A stretch of 64,000 nt of DNA from Propionivibrio sp. (GCF_029255185.1 NZ_JAPUVO010000132.1:82531-146530), one strand, 5' to 3'. Counted from the first letter of the stretch, positions 1-8,721 are shown. Numbers and translations: made by a program. The notes: a model not told the origin generated them from the letters alone.

Positions 1-474
1 GGCTACGAAGAGCAGCGGCGCCGTCCAGGCAAACTGTGCATCCAGCGATGGGCCGATCAGCGTCGCGTCGGGAACGACTCGCGGCACCAGCCAGACCAGG
101 AGGGCGCAGAGCAGATAGGCAAACGCCAACAAATAGAAAATCCGCGTGGGCCGATGGCCAAGCAGTAGCACCCGCCCGCCAAGCAGCGCGGCCAGGACGA
201 TCACCCAGAGAATCAGCAACCACCAGCCGAATAGCCAGGCGCCCGCCGCCAGCGCCAGAATAATCAGCGACAGAGAACCTAAATCGAGTTTCCGCTCGGC
301 CTGAATAAAGGGTTGCCAGAGGATGAACAAGCCGACGTCAACCAACCAGCACATCAGGCTCACCGCAGTCTGCGCCCCGGCCAGCAGGGCCAGGTGGAGA
401 ACGACGAGCAGCGCGATCAGCACCCAGCGCTGCCGTTCCCTGAGAAGACTGCCAAATTTACCGAGAGTGGTCAT
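1..474 (-). CDS. Multi-pass membrane protein, 5' part only (possible sensor kinase N-terminus)
   Basis: An open frame starts at an ATG (474-472) on the minus strand and runs off the left window edge without a stop, giving at least 158 residues (begins MTTLGKFGSLLRERQRW). An in-frame stop lies a little upstream at 507-505, so the start is bounded. The visible part is almost entirely hydrophobic, with about five to six predicted membrane spans separated by short basic loops (AERK, GHRPTR). I recall similar membrane domains in front of betaproteobacterial histidine kinases, but no kinase motif lies in the window, so that is a guess. It diverges from the pilin gene at 654, which makes a PilS-like regulatory partner conceivable but unproven. 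Confidence 0.55.
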   Translation of the reverse strand, partial: MTTLGKFGSLLRERQRWVLIALLVVLHLALLAGAQTAVSLMCWLVDVGLFILWQPFIQAERKLDLGSLSLIILALAAGAWLFGWWLLILWVIVLAALLGGRVLLLGHRPTRIFYLLAFAYLLCALLVWLVPRVVPDATLIGPSLDAQFAWTAPLLFVA

Positions 475-532
475 CAACGCACGCCCGGAACTGACCGAAG
501 CCCGTCATCAAGAGCGCGCCACGGTCCATTTC

Positions 533-558
533 TCGACAAATATGTCGAATAATCGACA
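533..558. promoter_or_regulatory. Three TCGACA/TGTCGA boxes at exact 10-bp spacing (putative activator sites)
   Basis: TCGACA at 533-538, its reverse complement TGTCGA at 543-548 and TCGACA again at 553-558 are spaced exactly 10 bp, so all lie on one face of the helix. The outer part forms a perfect 11-bp inverted repeat, AAATATGTCGA (538-548) with 553-563. The array sits about 65-90 bp upstream of the expected start of the sigma-54 promoter at 598-613, the usual distance for an enhancer-binding protein. PilR of Pseudomonas recognises TGTC-containing sites; assignment to PilR here is inference. Confidence 0.5.
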
Positions 559-560
559 TA

Positions 561-583
561 TTTTTGCCCAGGGCGGGCAAAAA
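561..583. repeat. Perfect 9-bp inverted repeat between divergent genes
   Basis: TTTTTGCCC (561-569) is repeated inverted as GGGCAAAAA (575-583) around a 5-base loop. It abuts the right arm of the TCGACA palindrome and lies upstream of the pilin promoter. It resembles a terminator hairpin, but no gene ends here: the flanking genes diverge. It may be a further regulator site or a block to readthrough. Confidence 0.4.
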
Positions 584-597
584 GCCCCCTTTTAACA

Positions 598-613
598 TGG
601 CATGCAATCTGCT
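598..613 (+). promoter_or_regulatory. Predicted sigma-54 (-24/-12) promoter of the pilin gene
   Basis: TGGCATGCAATCTGCT has GG at 599-600 and GC at 611-612 separated by exactly 10 bases, close to the sigma-54 consensus TGGCACG-N4-TTGCW. Transcription would start near 624, about 30 bases before the ATG at 654. Sigma-54 control of type IV pilin genes through PilS/PilR is established in Pseudomonas. Confidence 0.55.
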
Positions 614-653
614 TTGAACTGACCGTCATTATCGCCTTGGGCGGGAGAATTAA

Positions 654-1304
654 ATGAGAAAACAACAATCCGGTTTCACGCTGGTGGAAATTGCCATTGT
701 ACTCGTCATCATCGGTCTGCTACTTGGCGGGGTGCTGAAGGGGCAGGAACTGGTCAACAACGCCAAAGTCAAGAATCTGGCAAACGACTTTCGCGGGATT
801 TCGTCCTTCGTATATGCTTACCAGGACCGCTTCCGTGCACTACCCGGTGACGACCGGGCCGCAAATACTCACCTTAACGGTGGCACTAACGCAGCCGCCG
901 CAAGTCTTGGCAACGCTCGAATTGATGGTGCCTGGAACTCTGTGACGGCAACCGACGAAAGCTATCTGTTTTGGCAACATGTTCGCCTTGCCGGGCTCGC
1001 AACCGGAACAACAAATACCGCCGCCGGAGACTACATCCCACGCAATGCCGAAGGTGGCACCATTGGCGTTACCAGCGATCCCATACTTACCGGTCCAGCA
1101 ATTCCCTATCCAGCAAGCTTCTATGTCTGTTCCCAAGGAATACAGGGGCGCTTTGCCAGGCAGATTGACACCACGCTGGATGACGGAAATACACAAACGG
1201 GAACAGTTCGGGTAATCACTGACAATGCCGCCAATATGGCAGAGGCGATCAACGTAGCAGCTGCGAACGACGCCGTTCTCTATACCGTTTGCATGAGCTT
1301 TTGA
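654..1304 (+). CDS. Type IV prepilin / pseudopilin-like protein
   Basis: The 216-residue product begins with a class III prepilin signal: a short basic leader MRKQQSG, cleavage after Gly7 before Phe8, and Glu12 at position +5 of the mature chain, followed by a hydrophobic helix (residues 13-27). PilD would cleave and methylate it, and it would be assembled into a pilus or secretion pseudopilus in the inner membrane. Two cysteines near the C-terminal half (CSQG, and Cys in the final VCMSF) could form the disulfide-bonded loop seen in pilins. A GGGAG ribosome site precedes the ATG. The gene stands alone; the pilMNOPQ assembly genes are 29 kb away. Major pilin, minor pilin and type II pseudopilin cannot be separated from sequence alone. 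Confidence 0.8.
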   Translation: MRKQQSGFTLVEIAIVLVIIGLLLGGVLKGQELVNNAKVKNLANDFRGISSFVYAYQDRFRALPGDDRAANTHLNGGTNAAAASLGNARIDGAWNSVTATDESYLFWQHVRLAGLATGTTNTAAGDYIPRNAEGGTIGVTSDPILTGPAIPYPASFYVCSQGIQGRFARQIDTTLDDGNTQTGTVRVITDNAANMAEAINVAAANDAVLYTVCMSF

Positions 1305-1320
1305 TACCTCCAATTCATGG

Positions 1321-1342
1321 AGCCCGCTGCGGCGGGCTTTTT
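1321..1342. terminator. Intrinsic terminator between convergent genes
   Basis: AGCCCGC (1321-1327) pairs with GCGGGCT (1332-1338) around a 4-base loop and is followed by a T run (1338-1342). It lies just after the pilin stop and just before the 3' end of the antiporter gene on the other strand. Confidence 0.8.
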
Positions 1343-1345
1343 CGT

Positions 1346-3322
1346 TCACCCCCCAAGCAGCCGCGCTTCCGCCGTCGCCAGCGCCCCCGGCACACCGAGC
1401 AGCACCACCACATCGCCTGCTGCGAAGCGGGTTTCCGGCGAGGGCTCGAGGGCGCGGATATTGCGCCGACGTACCGCCGTGACCTCGACCCCGCACCCTT
1501 CTATGGCCAACTCGCTCAGCGTCCGCCCGACGGCATAGGCGCCAGCAGCCAGTGAGACAGAGTGCAGGCGCGCTTCCTCGCCGTCGCGGGCGTTTTCGTC
1601 ATGATCGCTTTCGCCATGGAAGAAGCCGCGCAGGCTGCGATACCGTGCCTCCCGTGTCTGGCGAATTCGCCTGAGCACGCGATTGATTGGCACCCCGGCG
1701 TGAATCAGCGCGTGCGAGGCCAGCATCATTGCCGCTTCCAGAGTTTCCGGCACTGCTTCGGCAGCGCCGGCACGCTGCAGGCGCTCGAAGTCCTTGTCGT
1801 CGGTGGTACGCACGACCACTGGCAATCCGGGCGCCAGTTCCCGGATATGGCGCAAGACCTGTTCGGCAGCGCGCGTATCGATGAACGAGATAACCAGCAC
1901 GCTGGCGCGGCTGATTCCGGCGGCCACCAACGTCTCGCGCCGGGTGACATTGCCGTAGACGACATTCTCGCCGGCCGCCGCTGCTTCACGCACGCGGTCC
2001 GGATCGAGGTCGAGCGCCAGGTAGGAAACTCCCTCGTGCGCCATGAAGCGCGCCAAATACTGGCCGCTGCGCCCGAAACCGCAAATCACTGCGTGTTTCT
2101 CGGTCGCCATGGCGCAGGCGGCCAGGGTGGTCAGCTGCAAGGAGCGCATCAGCCATTCGCTGGCGGCAAAGCGCAGCACCAGACGGTCACTGTAATGCAC
2201 AATAAATGGCGCCAGAAACAGCGAAATCACCAGCGCCGCGAGAACTACCTGTACCGACAATTGGGGCGCCACGGCGTATTGCCCGATATCGGAGAGCAGG
2301 ACAAAACCAAACTCGCCGCCAGCGCATAGCCACAGACCGGAACGCATGGCGGCGCCGCTCATCGCCCCGAATGCACGGGACAAGCTGTATACCAGGGCAA
2401 ACTTGACCAGCAACAGCGCCGCTAGAAGAGCCAACACAGCGCCCAGATTGGACAGCACCAGCGCCACATCAAGCATCATGCCAACGGTCACGAAGAAGAG
2501 GCCGAGCAGCACGTCACGGAAGGGCTTGATGTCTTCTTCAACCTGATGCCGAAATTCGGTTTCCGAAATCAGCATTCCGGCAACGAAGGCGCCGAGCGCC
2601 AGCGACAGGCCGACGGCTTCAGTCAGCCACGCCAGCCCGAGGGTGACGAACAGTACATTGAGCACGAAAAGCTCGGCCGATTTGCCATGCGCGACAATAA
2701 AAAACCAGCGGCCAAGAAAGTGCTTGCCAAGCAGAAAAACCAGGGCGAGCAGCGCGCCTCCCTTGAGCAGGGCGATACCCATGGTCATCGCCATCTGTTC
2801 GGGAGACTGCGAGTACGATGGAATCAGGATGAGCAGCGGAATAACTGCCAGATCCTGGAACAGCAGCACTCCCATGACTTCCCGACCGTGCGGGGCATCA
2901 AGCTCCAGCCGTTCGCTGAGAAGCTTGGTCAGCACGGCGGTCGAGGACATCGCCAGCGTCCCGCCAATGGCTACCCCAGCCTGCCAGGGCAAGCCCAGGG
3001 CGACCGCCACAGCAGTCACGACGGCCAGGGTCAGCAACACTTGCAGCAAACCCAGCCCAAAGACGATGCGCCGCATGGCAATGAGCTTGGACAGTGAAAA
3101 TTCGAGGCCGATCGAGAACATCAGGAAGACGACCCCAAACTCGGCCAGATAGTGCGCCCCGGCCAGACCCTCGAGGAGGTTCAGGGTATGCGGCCCGATC
3201 AGCGCGCCGACCAGCAGATAGCCCAGGATGGGTGGCAAATTCAGGCGGCGAAAAAGAATGACCGACAGCACCGAGGCGCCCAGCAACATCAGAATGATCG
3301 GCAGCGTTTCCATTGTGTCCAT
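1346..3322 (-). CDS. CPA2-family monovalent cation:proton antiporter with TrkA domains (KefB/YbaL-like)
   Basis: About 658 residues. The N-terminal ~380 residues hold roughly 12 membrane spans of the Na+/H+ exchanger type, including the LPPILGYLLVGALIGP motif. A cytoplasmic TrkA-N (RCK) Rossmann domain follows with CGFGRSGQ near residue 410, and a TrkA-C domain near the end (LHSVSLAAGAYAVGRTL). Such proteins export K+ or Na+ in exchange for H+, gated by nucleotide or glutathione adducts. I place the start at the ATG 3322-3320 (MDTMETL) because family members begin near here; the frame is open to 3406, and a second ATG lies at 3313. No strong ribosome site decides this. Divergent from ispB. 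Which cation is carried is not visible. Confidence 0.88.
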   Translation of the reverse strand: MDTMETLPIILMLLGASVLSVILFRRLNLPPILGYLLVGALIGPHTLNLLEGLAGAHYLAEFGVVFLMFSIGLEFSLSKLIAMRRIVFGLGLLQVLLTLAVVTAVAVALGLPWQAGVAIGGTLAMSSTAVLTKLLSERLELDAPHGREVMGVLLFQDLAVIPLLILIPSYSQSPEQMAMTMGIALLKGGALLALVFLLGKHFLGRWFFIVAHGKSAELFVLNVLFVTLGLAWLTEAVGLSLALGAFVAGMLISETEFRHQVEEDIKPFRDVLLGLFFVTVGMMLDVALVLSNLGAVLALLAALLLVKFALVYSLSRAFGAMSGAAMRSGLWLCAGGEFGFVLLSDIGQYAVAPQLSVQVVLAALVISLFLAPFIVHYSDRLVLRFAASEWLMRSLQLTTLAACAMATEKHAVICGFGRSGQYLARFMAHEGVSYLALDLDPDRVREAAAAGENVVYGNVTRRETLVAAGISRASVLVISFIDTRAAEQVLRHIRELAPGLPVVVRTTDDKDFERLQRAGAAEAVPETLEAAMMLASHALIHAGVPINRVLRRIRQTREARYRSLRGFFHGESDHDENARDGEEARLHSVSLAAGAYAVGRTLSELAIEGCGVEVTAVRRRNIRALEPSPETRFAAGDVVVLLGVPGALATAEARLLGG

Positions 3323-3432
3323 TGGCCAACGATTGGCATTGAGGCAATTGCTCAGAGCGTGGGAGAGAGTCGTAGTATTGACGGGGCGTGGCACTACGCC
3401 TAACATCTAAAAATTTTTCAAGGTGTTCTGCC

Positions 3433-4401
3433 GTGAAACTGGAACAGCTCTACAACCTGATTGAGTCAGACATGAAGGCCGTTGATGCGGTGATACGCTC
3501 GCGTCTTCATTCTGATGTGGCGCTGGTGCGGCAGGTTGCCGAGTATATCATCAACGCTGGTGGCAAGCGTCTGCGTCCGTCGCTGGTGCTGCTTTCCGCG
3601 GGTGCGCTCGGCTATCGTGGTGCGCATCGTCATGAACTTGCCGCAGTGGTTGAGTTTATTCATACCGCAACTTTGCTGCATGACGATGTGGTTGATGAAT
3701 CCGATTTGCGGCGCGGGCGGAAAACAGCCAATGCCCTGTTCGGCAATGCCGCCAGTGTGCTGGTCGGTGATTTTCTGTATTCGCGTGCCTTCCAAATGAT
3801 GACCGAAGTCGATGACATGCGCGTAATGCGCGTTTTGTCGGACGCCACCAATATCATTGCCGAGGGTGAGGTTTTGCAGTTGATGAACTGTCACGATGCT
3901 GACGTGGATGAAGTGCGGTATCTGCAGGTGATCCGCTACAAGACAGCCAAGCTGTTTGAGGCCGCGGCGCAGCTTGGCGCCATCATCGGCGGTGGCTCGC
4001 CGGAGATCGAGCAGCGTATGGCCGAGTATGGCATGCATCTGGGGACGGCCTTTCAAGTTATCGACGATGTGCTTGATTATTCGGGAGCCGAGGTCGAGAC
4101 TGGCAAGCATCTGGGCGACGATCTGGCCGAGGGCAAGCCTACGCTGCCGCTGATCTATGTGATGCAGAGCGGTACCGCCGAGCAAGCAGCCTGCGCGCGC
4201 AGAGCGATTGAGATCGGTGGTTGTGATGACTTTCAGGCGGTGCTGGAAGCAATCCGCTCAACCGGTGCGCTGGAGCATGCCAAACAACAGGCCAAGGCCG
4301 AAGCCGATCTTGCCCAAGCTGCACTTGAGGCTTTACCTGCTTCCACATACAAGGATTCTTTGCTAGAATTGGCGACCTTCGCAGTTGCTAGATCCTTCTA
4401 G
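3433..4401 (+). CDS. ispB: Polyprenyl diphosphate synthase (octaprenyl type)
   Basis: The 322-residue product is a trans-prenyltransferase that extends FPP with IPP to make the ubiquinone side chain. Both aspartate-rich motifs are present: LLHDDVVDESD with Asp84, Asp85 and Asp88, and VIDDVLDY near residue 210; GGKRLRP at 43-49 binds IPP. I choose the GTG at 3433 because it follows AAGGTG at a good distance and gives the N-terminus typical of the family; the frame also extends upstream to 3388. It ends 18 bases before tRNA-Pro. The chain length of the product (C40 in this group) is from family knowledge. Confidence 0.93.
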   Translation: MKLEQLYNLIESDMKAVDAVIRSRLHSDVALVRQVAEYIINAGGKRLRPSLVLLSAGALGYRGAHRHELAAVVEFIHTATLLHDDVVDESDLRRGRKTANALFGNAASVLVGDFLYSRAFQMMTEVDDMRVMRVLSDATNIIAEGEVLQLMNCHDADVDEVRYLQVIRYKTAKLFEAAAQLGAIIGGGSPEIEQRMAEYGMHLGTAFQVIDDVLDYSGAEVETGKHLGDDLAEGKPTLPLIYVMQSGTAEQAACARRAIEIGGCDDFQAVLEAIRSTGALEHAKQQAKAEADLAQAALEALPASTYKDSLLELATFAVARSF

Positions 4402-4419
4402 TGCTGTCGTTGTTTCGGT

Positions 4420-4497
<78 letters not shown>

Positions 4498-4529
4498 TAA
4501 TTCTCCGAGTAAAGCCCTTCCCCAATTCA

Positions 4530-7500
4530 TTGAAGCGTAATTCCGAGTTCGCCGACTGTCTTGCCGTCGACCAGCGCCACCTGCGTTCGATGGCGCGCGA
4601 TCTGCGTCACCTTTTTGGCGCCAGGCGCGATGCCTTGCAGGCCGAGTGTAACCGCCTGCTGGAGACATCGCGTGCCGCCGTCGCGGTGCGTCGCGAGCGA
4701 TTGCCCAGGCCCGAGTTTGCCGATGACCTGCCGGTCAATGCGCGGCGCGCCGAGATTGCCGAACTGATCGAAAAGCATCAGGTGGTGATCGTCTGCGGCG
4801 AGACCGGTTCTGGCAAGACGACGCAGATTCCCAAGATATGTCTTGAACTCGGACGCGGAACCACCGGCCTGATCGGTCATACGCAACCGCGCCGCATCGC
4901 CGCCCGCGCCACCGCGGCGCGTATCGCGCAGGAACTGCACAGCGAGCTTGGCAGCCACGTCGGCTACAAAATCCGCTTTTCCGACCGCACCTCGCCACAG
5001 TCCTATATCAAGCTGATGACCGACGGCATTCTGCTTGCTGAAACGCAGGGCGACCCGTGGCTGGCCCAATACGACACCTTGATTCTCGATGAAGCGCACG
5101 AGCGTAGCCTGAACATCGACTTCCTGCTCGGCTATCTCAAGCAAATTCTGCCCAAGCGCCCCGACCTCAAACTGGTCATTACCTCGGCGACGATAGACGC
5201 CGAGCGTTTCTCGAAGCACTTCAACGCGGCCCCGGTGATCGAGGTTTCGGGCCGCATGTTCCCGGTTGAAGTGCGTTACCGCCCGGTGCAGACCGAGGAG
5301 GCCGAGAAGGACGACGAGCGCGACCTTTACGATGCCATTGTCGACGCTTGCGACGAACTGAACCGTACTGGCCCCGGCGACGTGCTGGTCTTCCTGCCGG
5401 GCGAGCGCGAGATTCGTGAAGCAGCCGAGGCGCTGCGCAAGCACGCTTTTGGCCGTGGCGGCGTGCATCCCGAAATCCTGCCGCTGTTCGCCCGCCTGTC
5501 GGTCGAGGAACAGTCGCGTCTCTTCAGGCCGCATGACGGACGGCGCATCGTGTTGGCGACCAACGTCGCCGAAACCTCGCTTACCGTTCCGGGGATCCGT
5601 TACGTCGTCGACTCGGGGCTGGCGCGCGTAAAGCGCTACTCTTACCGCAACAAGGTCGAGCAATTGCAGATCGAGAAAATCGCGCAAGCGTCGGCCAACC
5701 AGCGCTCTGGACGCTGTGGGCGGGTGGCCGCTGGCGTGTGCATTCGTTTGTACGACGAGCAAGAGTTCAATTTACGCCCGCCGTATGCCGATCCCGAAAT
5801 CCTGCGTTCGTCGCTGGCCGGGGTGATTCTGCGCATGAAGGCGCTGCGCATCGGCGATGTCGAGGATTTTCCCTTCATCGAAGCGCCACCGCCCAAGGCG
5901 ATCAGTGATGGTTACCAACTTTTACTCGAACTTGGTGCGGTGACCGACGATCATGCGCTGACGACGATCGGGCAGGAACTGGCCAAGATGCCGCTCGACC
6001 CCAGGGTGGCGCGAATGATCGTCGCCGCGCGCGACGAGGGCTGTCTGCGCGAGATACTGGTGATTGCCGCAGCGCTGACCGTACAGGACCCGCGCGAACG
6101 GCCGCAGGAGCGGCAGGGAAGTGCCGACGCCGCGCATAAGAAGTTCGCCGACGAGAAATCGGAGTTCTTGTCCTGGCTCAAGCTGTGGACCTGGTACGAA
6201 GCCGAGGTCGGGCACAAGAAGTCGCAGCGCAAACTGGTTGAGGCCTGCCACGAAAACTTCCTGTCGGCGCTGCGCATGCGCGAATGGCGCGACATTCACA
6301 GCCAGCTACACAGCCTCGCGGTTGAGCACGGCTGGCTTAAAGAGGCCAGCCCCCCAACCTCCTTCCCGAGGAAGGGGGCGCCTGCATCCTCGCTACGCTC
6401 GCAATCTGACGAAGATTCTGCCTTGGGGCGGCCCGGCGGCAGGATCAATCAGATTCCCGCGACCTACGACGCGATCCACCGTGCGCTGCTTGCCGGCCTG
6501 CTCGGCAACATCGGCTGCAAGTCGGAGGATTCGGGCTACTACCTCGGCGCGCGCGGCATGAAGTTTCTGATCCACCCGGGGTCGGCGCTTAACAAGAAAG
6601 CCGGAAAATGGATCGCCGCGGCTGAAATCACCGAGACGACTAAGCTCTTCGCCCGCTGCGTGGCGCGAATAGAGCCCGATTGGATAGAGAAAGTGGGCGC
6701 TCACCTGATCAAGCGCAGCTGGTTCGATCCGCACTGGGAAAAAAAGGCCATGCAGGTCGTCGCCTTCGAGCGTTCGACGCTCTACGGCATCGTCGTCCAT
6801 CCCAACAAGCGGGTCAATTTCGGGCCGATGAACCCGCAGGAAGCGCGCGAGATTTTCATCCGTCAGGCGCTGGTCGGCGGCGAAGTTAGCGAGGAGTATG
6901 TCCGGCGCTGGGCCTTCTTCACGCACAACCACCAGTTGATGCTCGACATCGAAACGCTGGAGCACAAATCGCGACGCCCCGATGTGCTGGTCGATGACGA
7001 ACTGATCTTTGCCTTCTACGACCAGATCATTCCCGAGGGATTGAGCAACGGCGCCGAGTTCGACCACTGGCGGCGCGAAGCCGAGCGCGAGAATAAAGAG
7101 TTGCTCTACCTCAAGCGCGAAGATTTGATGCGTCACGAGGCGGCCGGGGTGACCACCGAGGCATTTCCGCATCAACTCAAGCTAGGCGGCATTGAGTTTG
7201 CGCTCACTTACCATTTTGAGCCGGGCTCGCCGAGAGATGGCGTGACGCTGACGGTGCCTCTGGCGCAGCTCAACCAGATTCCGGCAACGCGTTGCGAGTG
7301 GCTGGTGCCGGGCTTGCTCAAGGAAAAAGTCATTCAACTCATCAAAACGACGCCGCAGAAGATACGCTCGAAACTGGTTCCGGTACCTGATTTTGCCGCC
7401 GAGTTCGCCGCCGCAGTTCAGCCTTCAGACAAGTCTTTGGTGCTGGCGCTGATTGCCTACATCCTGCATTCGCGCGGCCTCAATGCGCGCGGTTGGGAGA

Positions 7501-8540
7501 TCACCCCCGACGCCTTTCGTCCCGATGTGCTGCCAGCGCATTTTTCCTTTAACTTCAAGCTGGTTGACGAACATGGCCGGCAACTTGGGCTTTCCCGCAG
7601 CTTGACCGATCTGCGCGGCGAGTGGGGCGGCAAGGCCAAGCAGGAATTCACCGAGCTGCACGAGACGCCGTCAGAGTACGCGGGGATGACCGACTGGAGT
7701 TTCGGCGAGTTGCCCGAATTGATGAAAGTTGACGTTGGCGGCGGGCAGATGGTGGTTGGCTATCCTGGCCTTTCCGACGATGGCGAGAGCGTCTCGCTGT
7801 GTGTTTTCGATACCGCCGAAGAGGCACGCGAAGCGCATGCGACGGGGCTGCTGCGGCTGTACATGTTGCAGTTCCGTGATCAACTCAAATACTTCGAGAA
7901 GAACCTGCCGGGTCTGACGCAAATGGCCATGGCCTTCATGCCGCTTGGTTCGCTCGACGATCTGCGCCGACAGCTTATCGACCTCACCTTCGCGCGCGCC
8001 TGCTTGGTCGAGCCCTGGCCGACCAATGCCGAAAGCTTCATGCTGCGCTGCGCCGAAGCCAAGTCGCGCCTCGGCCTGCTGGCGCAGGAAATCTGCCGCC
8101 TGGTCGGGCAGATATTGGCTGACTGGCAACAACTGCAAAAGAAACTGCCGGCTTTCAAAGTACATGCGGCAGCCGTGCAGGATATCAACAAGCAAGTCGC
8201 CCGGCTGATCGGCAAACGCTTCATCGCCGATACCCCCTTTGAGCGCTTGCAGCATTATCCGCGTTACCTCAAAGCCATTGGGTTGCGTCTTGACAAACTC
8301 AAGGCCGGCGGAGGCGAGGGCGCGGCGCGCGATGCCCGCCTGCTCGCCGAATTCGCGCCGCTGTGGACGAACTACGAACGACGTGCCATCGTGCTCGCCA
8401 AACAGGGCGTCACTGATACCCAGGTCGAGCAGTTCCGCTGGCTGCTGGAGGAACTGCGCGTTCAGCTTTTCGCCCAGGAACTGCGCACCCCGGCGCCGGT
8501 GTCGACCAAGCGGCTGCAGAAGATGTGGGAGGGGATTTGA
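4530..8540 (+). CDS. hrpA: DEAH-box ATP-dependent RNA helicase HrpA
   Basis: The 1336-residue product has the DEAH helicase motifs in order: GETGSGKT (Walker A, near residue 97), DEAH, SAT, NVAETSLT and QRSGRCGR, followed by the ratchet/OB regions and the long HrpA C-terminal domain. In E. coli HrpA acts in mRNA processing and rescue of stalled ribosomes. E. coli HrpA is about 1300 residues; the excess corresponds to a low-complexity segment at residues ~606-640 encoded by an inserted repeat (see 6345-6450). The start is uncertain: TTG 4530 gives the right N-terminal length, ATG 4590 is an alternative, and neither has a clear ribosome site. Confidence 0.93.
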   Translation: MKRNSEFADCLAVDQRHLRSMARDLRHLFGARRDALQAECNRLLETSRAAVAVRRERLPRPEFADDLPVNARRAEIAELIEKHQVVIVCGETGSGKTTQIPKICLELGRGTTGLIGHTQPRRIAARATAARIAQELHSELGSHVGYKIRFSDRTSPQSYIKLMTDGILLAETQGDPWLAQYDTLILDEAHERSLNIDFLLGYLKQILPKRPDLKLVITSATIDAERFSKHFNAAPVIEVSGRMFPVEVRYRPVQTEEAEKDDERDLYDAIVDACDELNRTGPGDVLVFLPGEREIREAAEALRKHAFGRGGVHPEILPLFARLSVEEQSRLFRPHDGRRIVLATNVAETSLTVPGIRYVVDSGLARVKRYSYRNKVEQLQIEKIAQASANQRSGRCGRVAAGVCIRLYDEQEFNLRPPYADPEILRSSLAGVILRMKALRIGDVEDFPFIEAPPPKAISDGYQLLLELGAVTDDHALTTIGQELAKMPLDPRVARMIVAARDEGCLREILVIAAALTVQDPRERPQERQGSADAAHKKFADEKSEFLSWLKLWTWYEAEVGHKKSQRKLVEACHENFLSALRMREWRDIHSQLHSLAVEHGWLKEASPPTSFPRKGAPASSLRSQSDEDSALGRPGGRINQIPATYDAIHRALLAGLLGNIGCKSEDSGYYLGARGMKFLIHPGSALNKKAGKWIAAAEITETTKLFARCVARIEPDWIEKVGAHLIKRSWFDPHWEKKAMQVVAFERSTLYGIVVHPNKRVNFGPMNPQEAREIFIRQALVGGEVSEEYVRRWAFFTHNHQLMLDIETLEHKSRRPDVLVDDELIFAFYDQIIPEGLSNGAEFDHWRREAERENKELLYLKREDLMRHEAAGVTTEAFPHQLKLGGIEFALTYHFEPGSPRDGVTLTVPLAQLNQIPATRCEWLVPGLLKEKVIQLIKTTPQKIRSKLVPVPDFAAEFAAAVQPSDKSLVLALIAYILHSRGLNARGWEITPDAFRPDVLPAHFSFNFKLVDEHGRQLGLSRSLTDLRGEWGGKAKQEFTELHETPSEYAGMTDWSFGELPELMKVDVGGGQMVVGYPGLSDDGESVSLCVFDTAEEAREAHATGLLRLYMLQFRDQLKYFEKNLPGLTQMAMAFMPLGSLDDLRRQLIDLTFARACLVEPWPTNAESFMLRCAEAKSRLGLLAQEICRLVGQILADWQQLQKKLPAFKVHAAAVQDINKQVARLIGKRFIADTPFERLQHYPRYLKAIGLRLDKLKAGGGEGAARDARLLAEFAPLWTNYERRAIVLAKQGVTDTQVEQFRWLLEELRVQLFAQELRTPAPVSTKRLQKMWEGI
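6345..6450 (+). repeat. Repeat-like insertion in frame inside hrpA
   Basis: The DNA here encodes residues ~606-640 of HrpA (SPPTSFPRKGAP...SALGRPGG), unlike helicase sequence. It joins LAVEHGWLKE directly to NQIPATYDAIHRALL, two segments that are nearly contiguous in E. coli HrpA. The DNA begins with a C-rich run, contains a small hairpin CCTTC-CCGA-GGAAGG, and ends with CTTGGGGCGG, like intergenic repeats in Rhodocyclales. Boundaries are approximate. Its length preserves the reading frame and it has no stop in the hrpA frame. Confidence 0.6.
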
Positions 8541-8550
8541 GCAACAAAAC

Positions 8551-8721
8551 CGCTTTCAACGTAGAGATCGCAGAGACGCAAAGGACGCAGAGAAAAATTC
8601 GATGTTCGTTCGTCAGGGGTGGTGCTCATCTCGGAATCCGTTGCTATCTTGTGATTTTTTTCTTCGCGATCTCCGCGTCTCTGCTCCCAAGGGGGTTTCC
8701 TTCGGGGCACGTTGAAAGAGC
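8551..8721. repeat. Long imperfect palindrome built of CGCAGAG-type units
   Basis: The left arm begins CGCTTTCAACGTAGAGATCG and continues with GCAGAGACGCA units; the right arm carries the inverse (GCGATCTCCGCGTCTCTG ... GTTGAAAG). A segment TTTCCTTCGGGGCAC interrupts the right arm. The same family occurs at 26736-26847. This accounts for most of the 211 bases between hrpA and the next gene; no ORF is supported here. Confidence 0.7.

Noticed and set aside
4527-5762. 411-codon minus-strand frame opposite hrpA
   Set aside because: It mirrors the helicase codons and shows no family motif; the plus-strand HrpA motifs are decisive.
8551-8721. Tandem CGCAGAG units as a possible CRISPR array
   Set aside because: Units are 7-10 bases, without regular spacers, and arranged as inverted arms; no cas genes are nearby.
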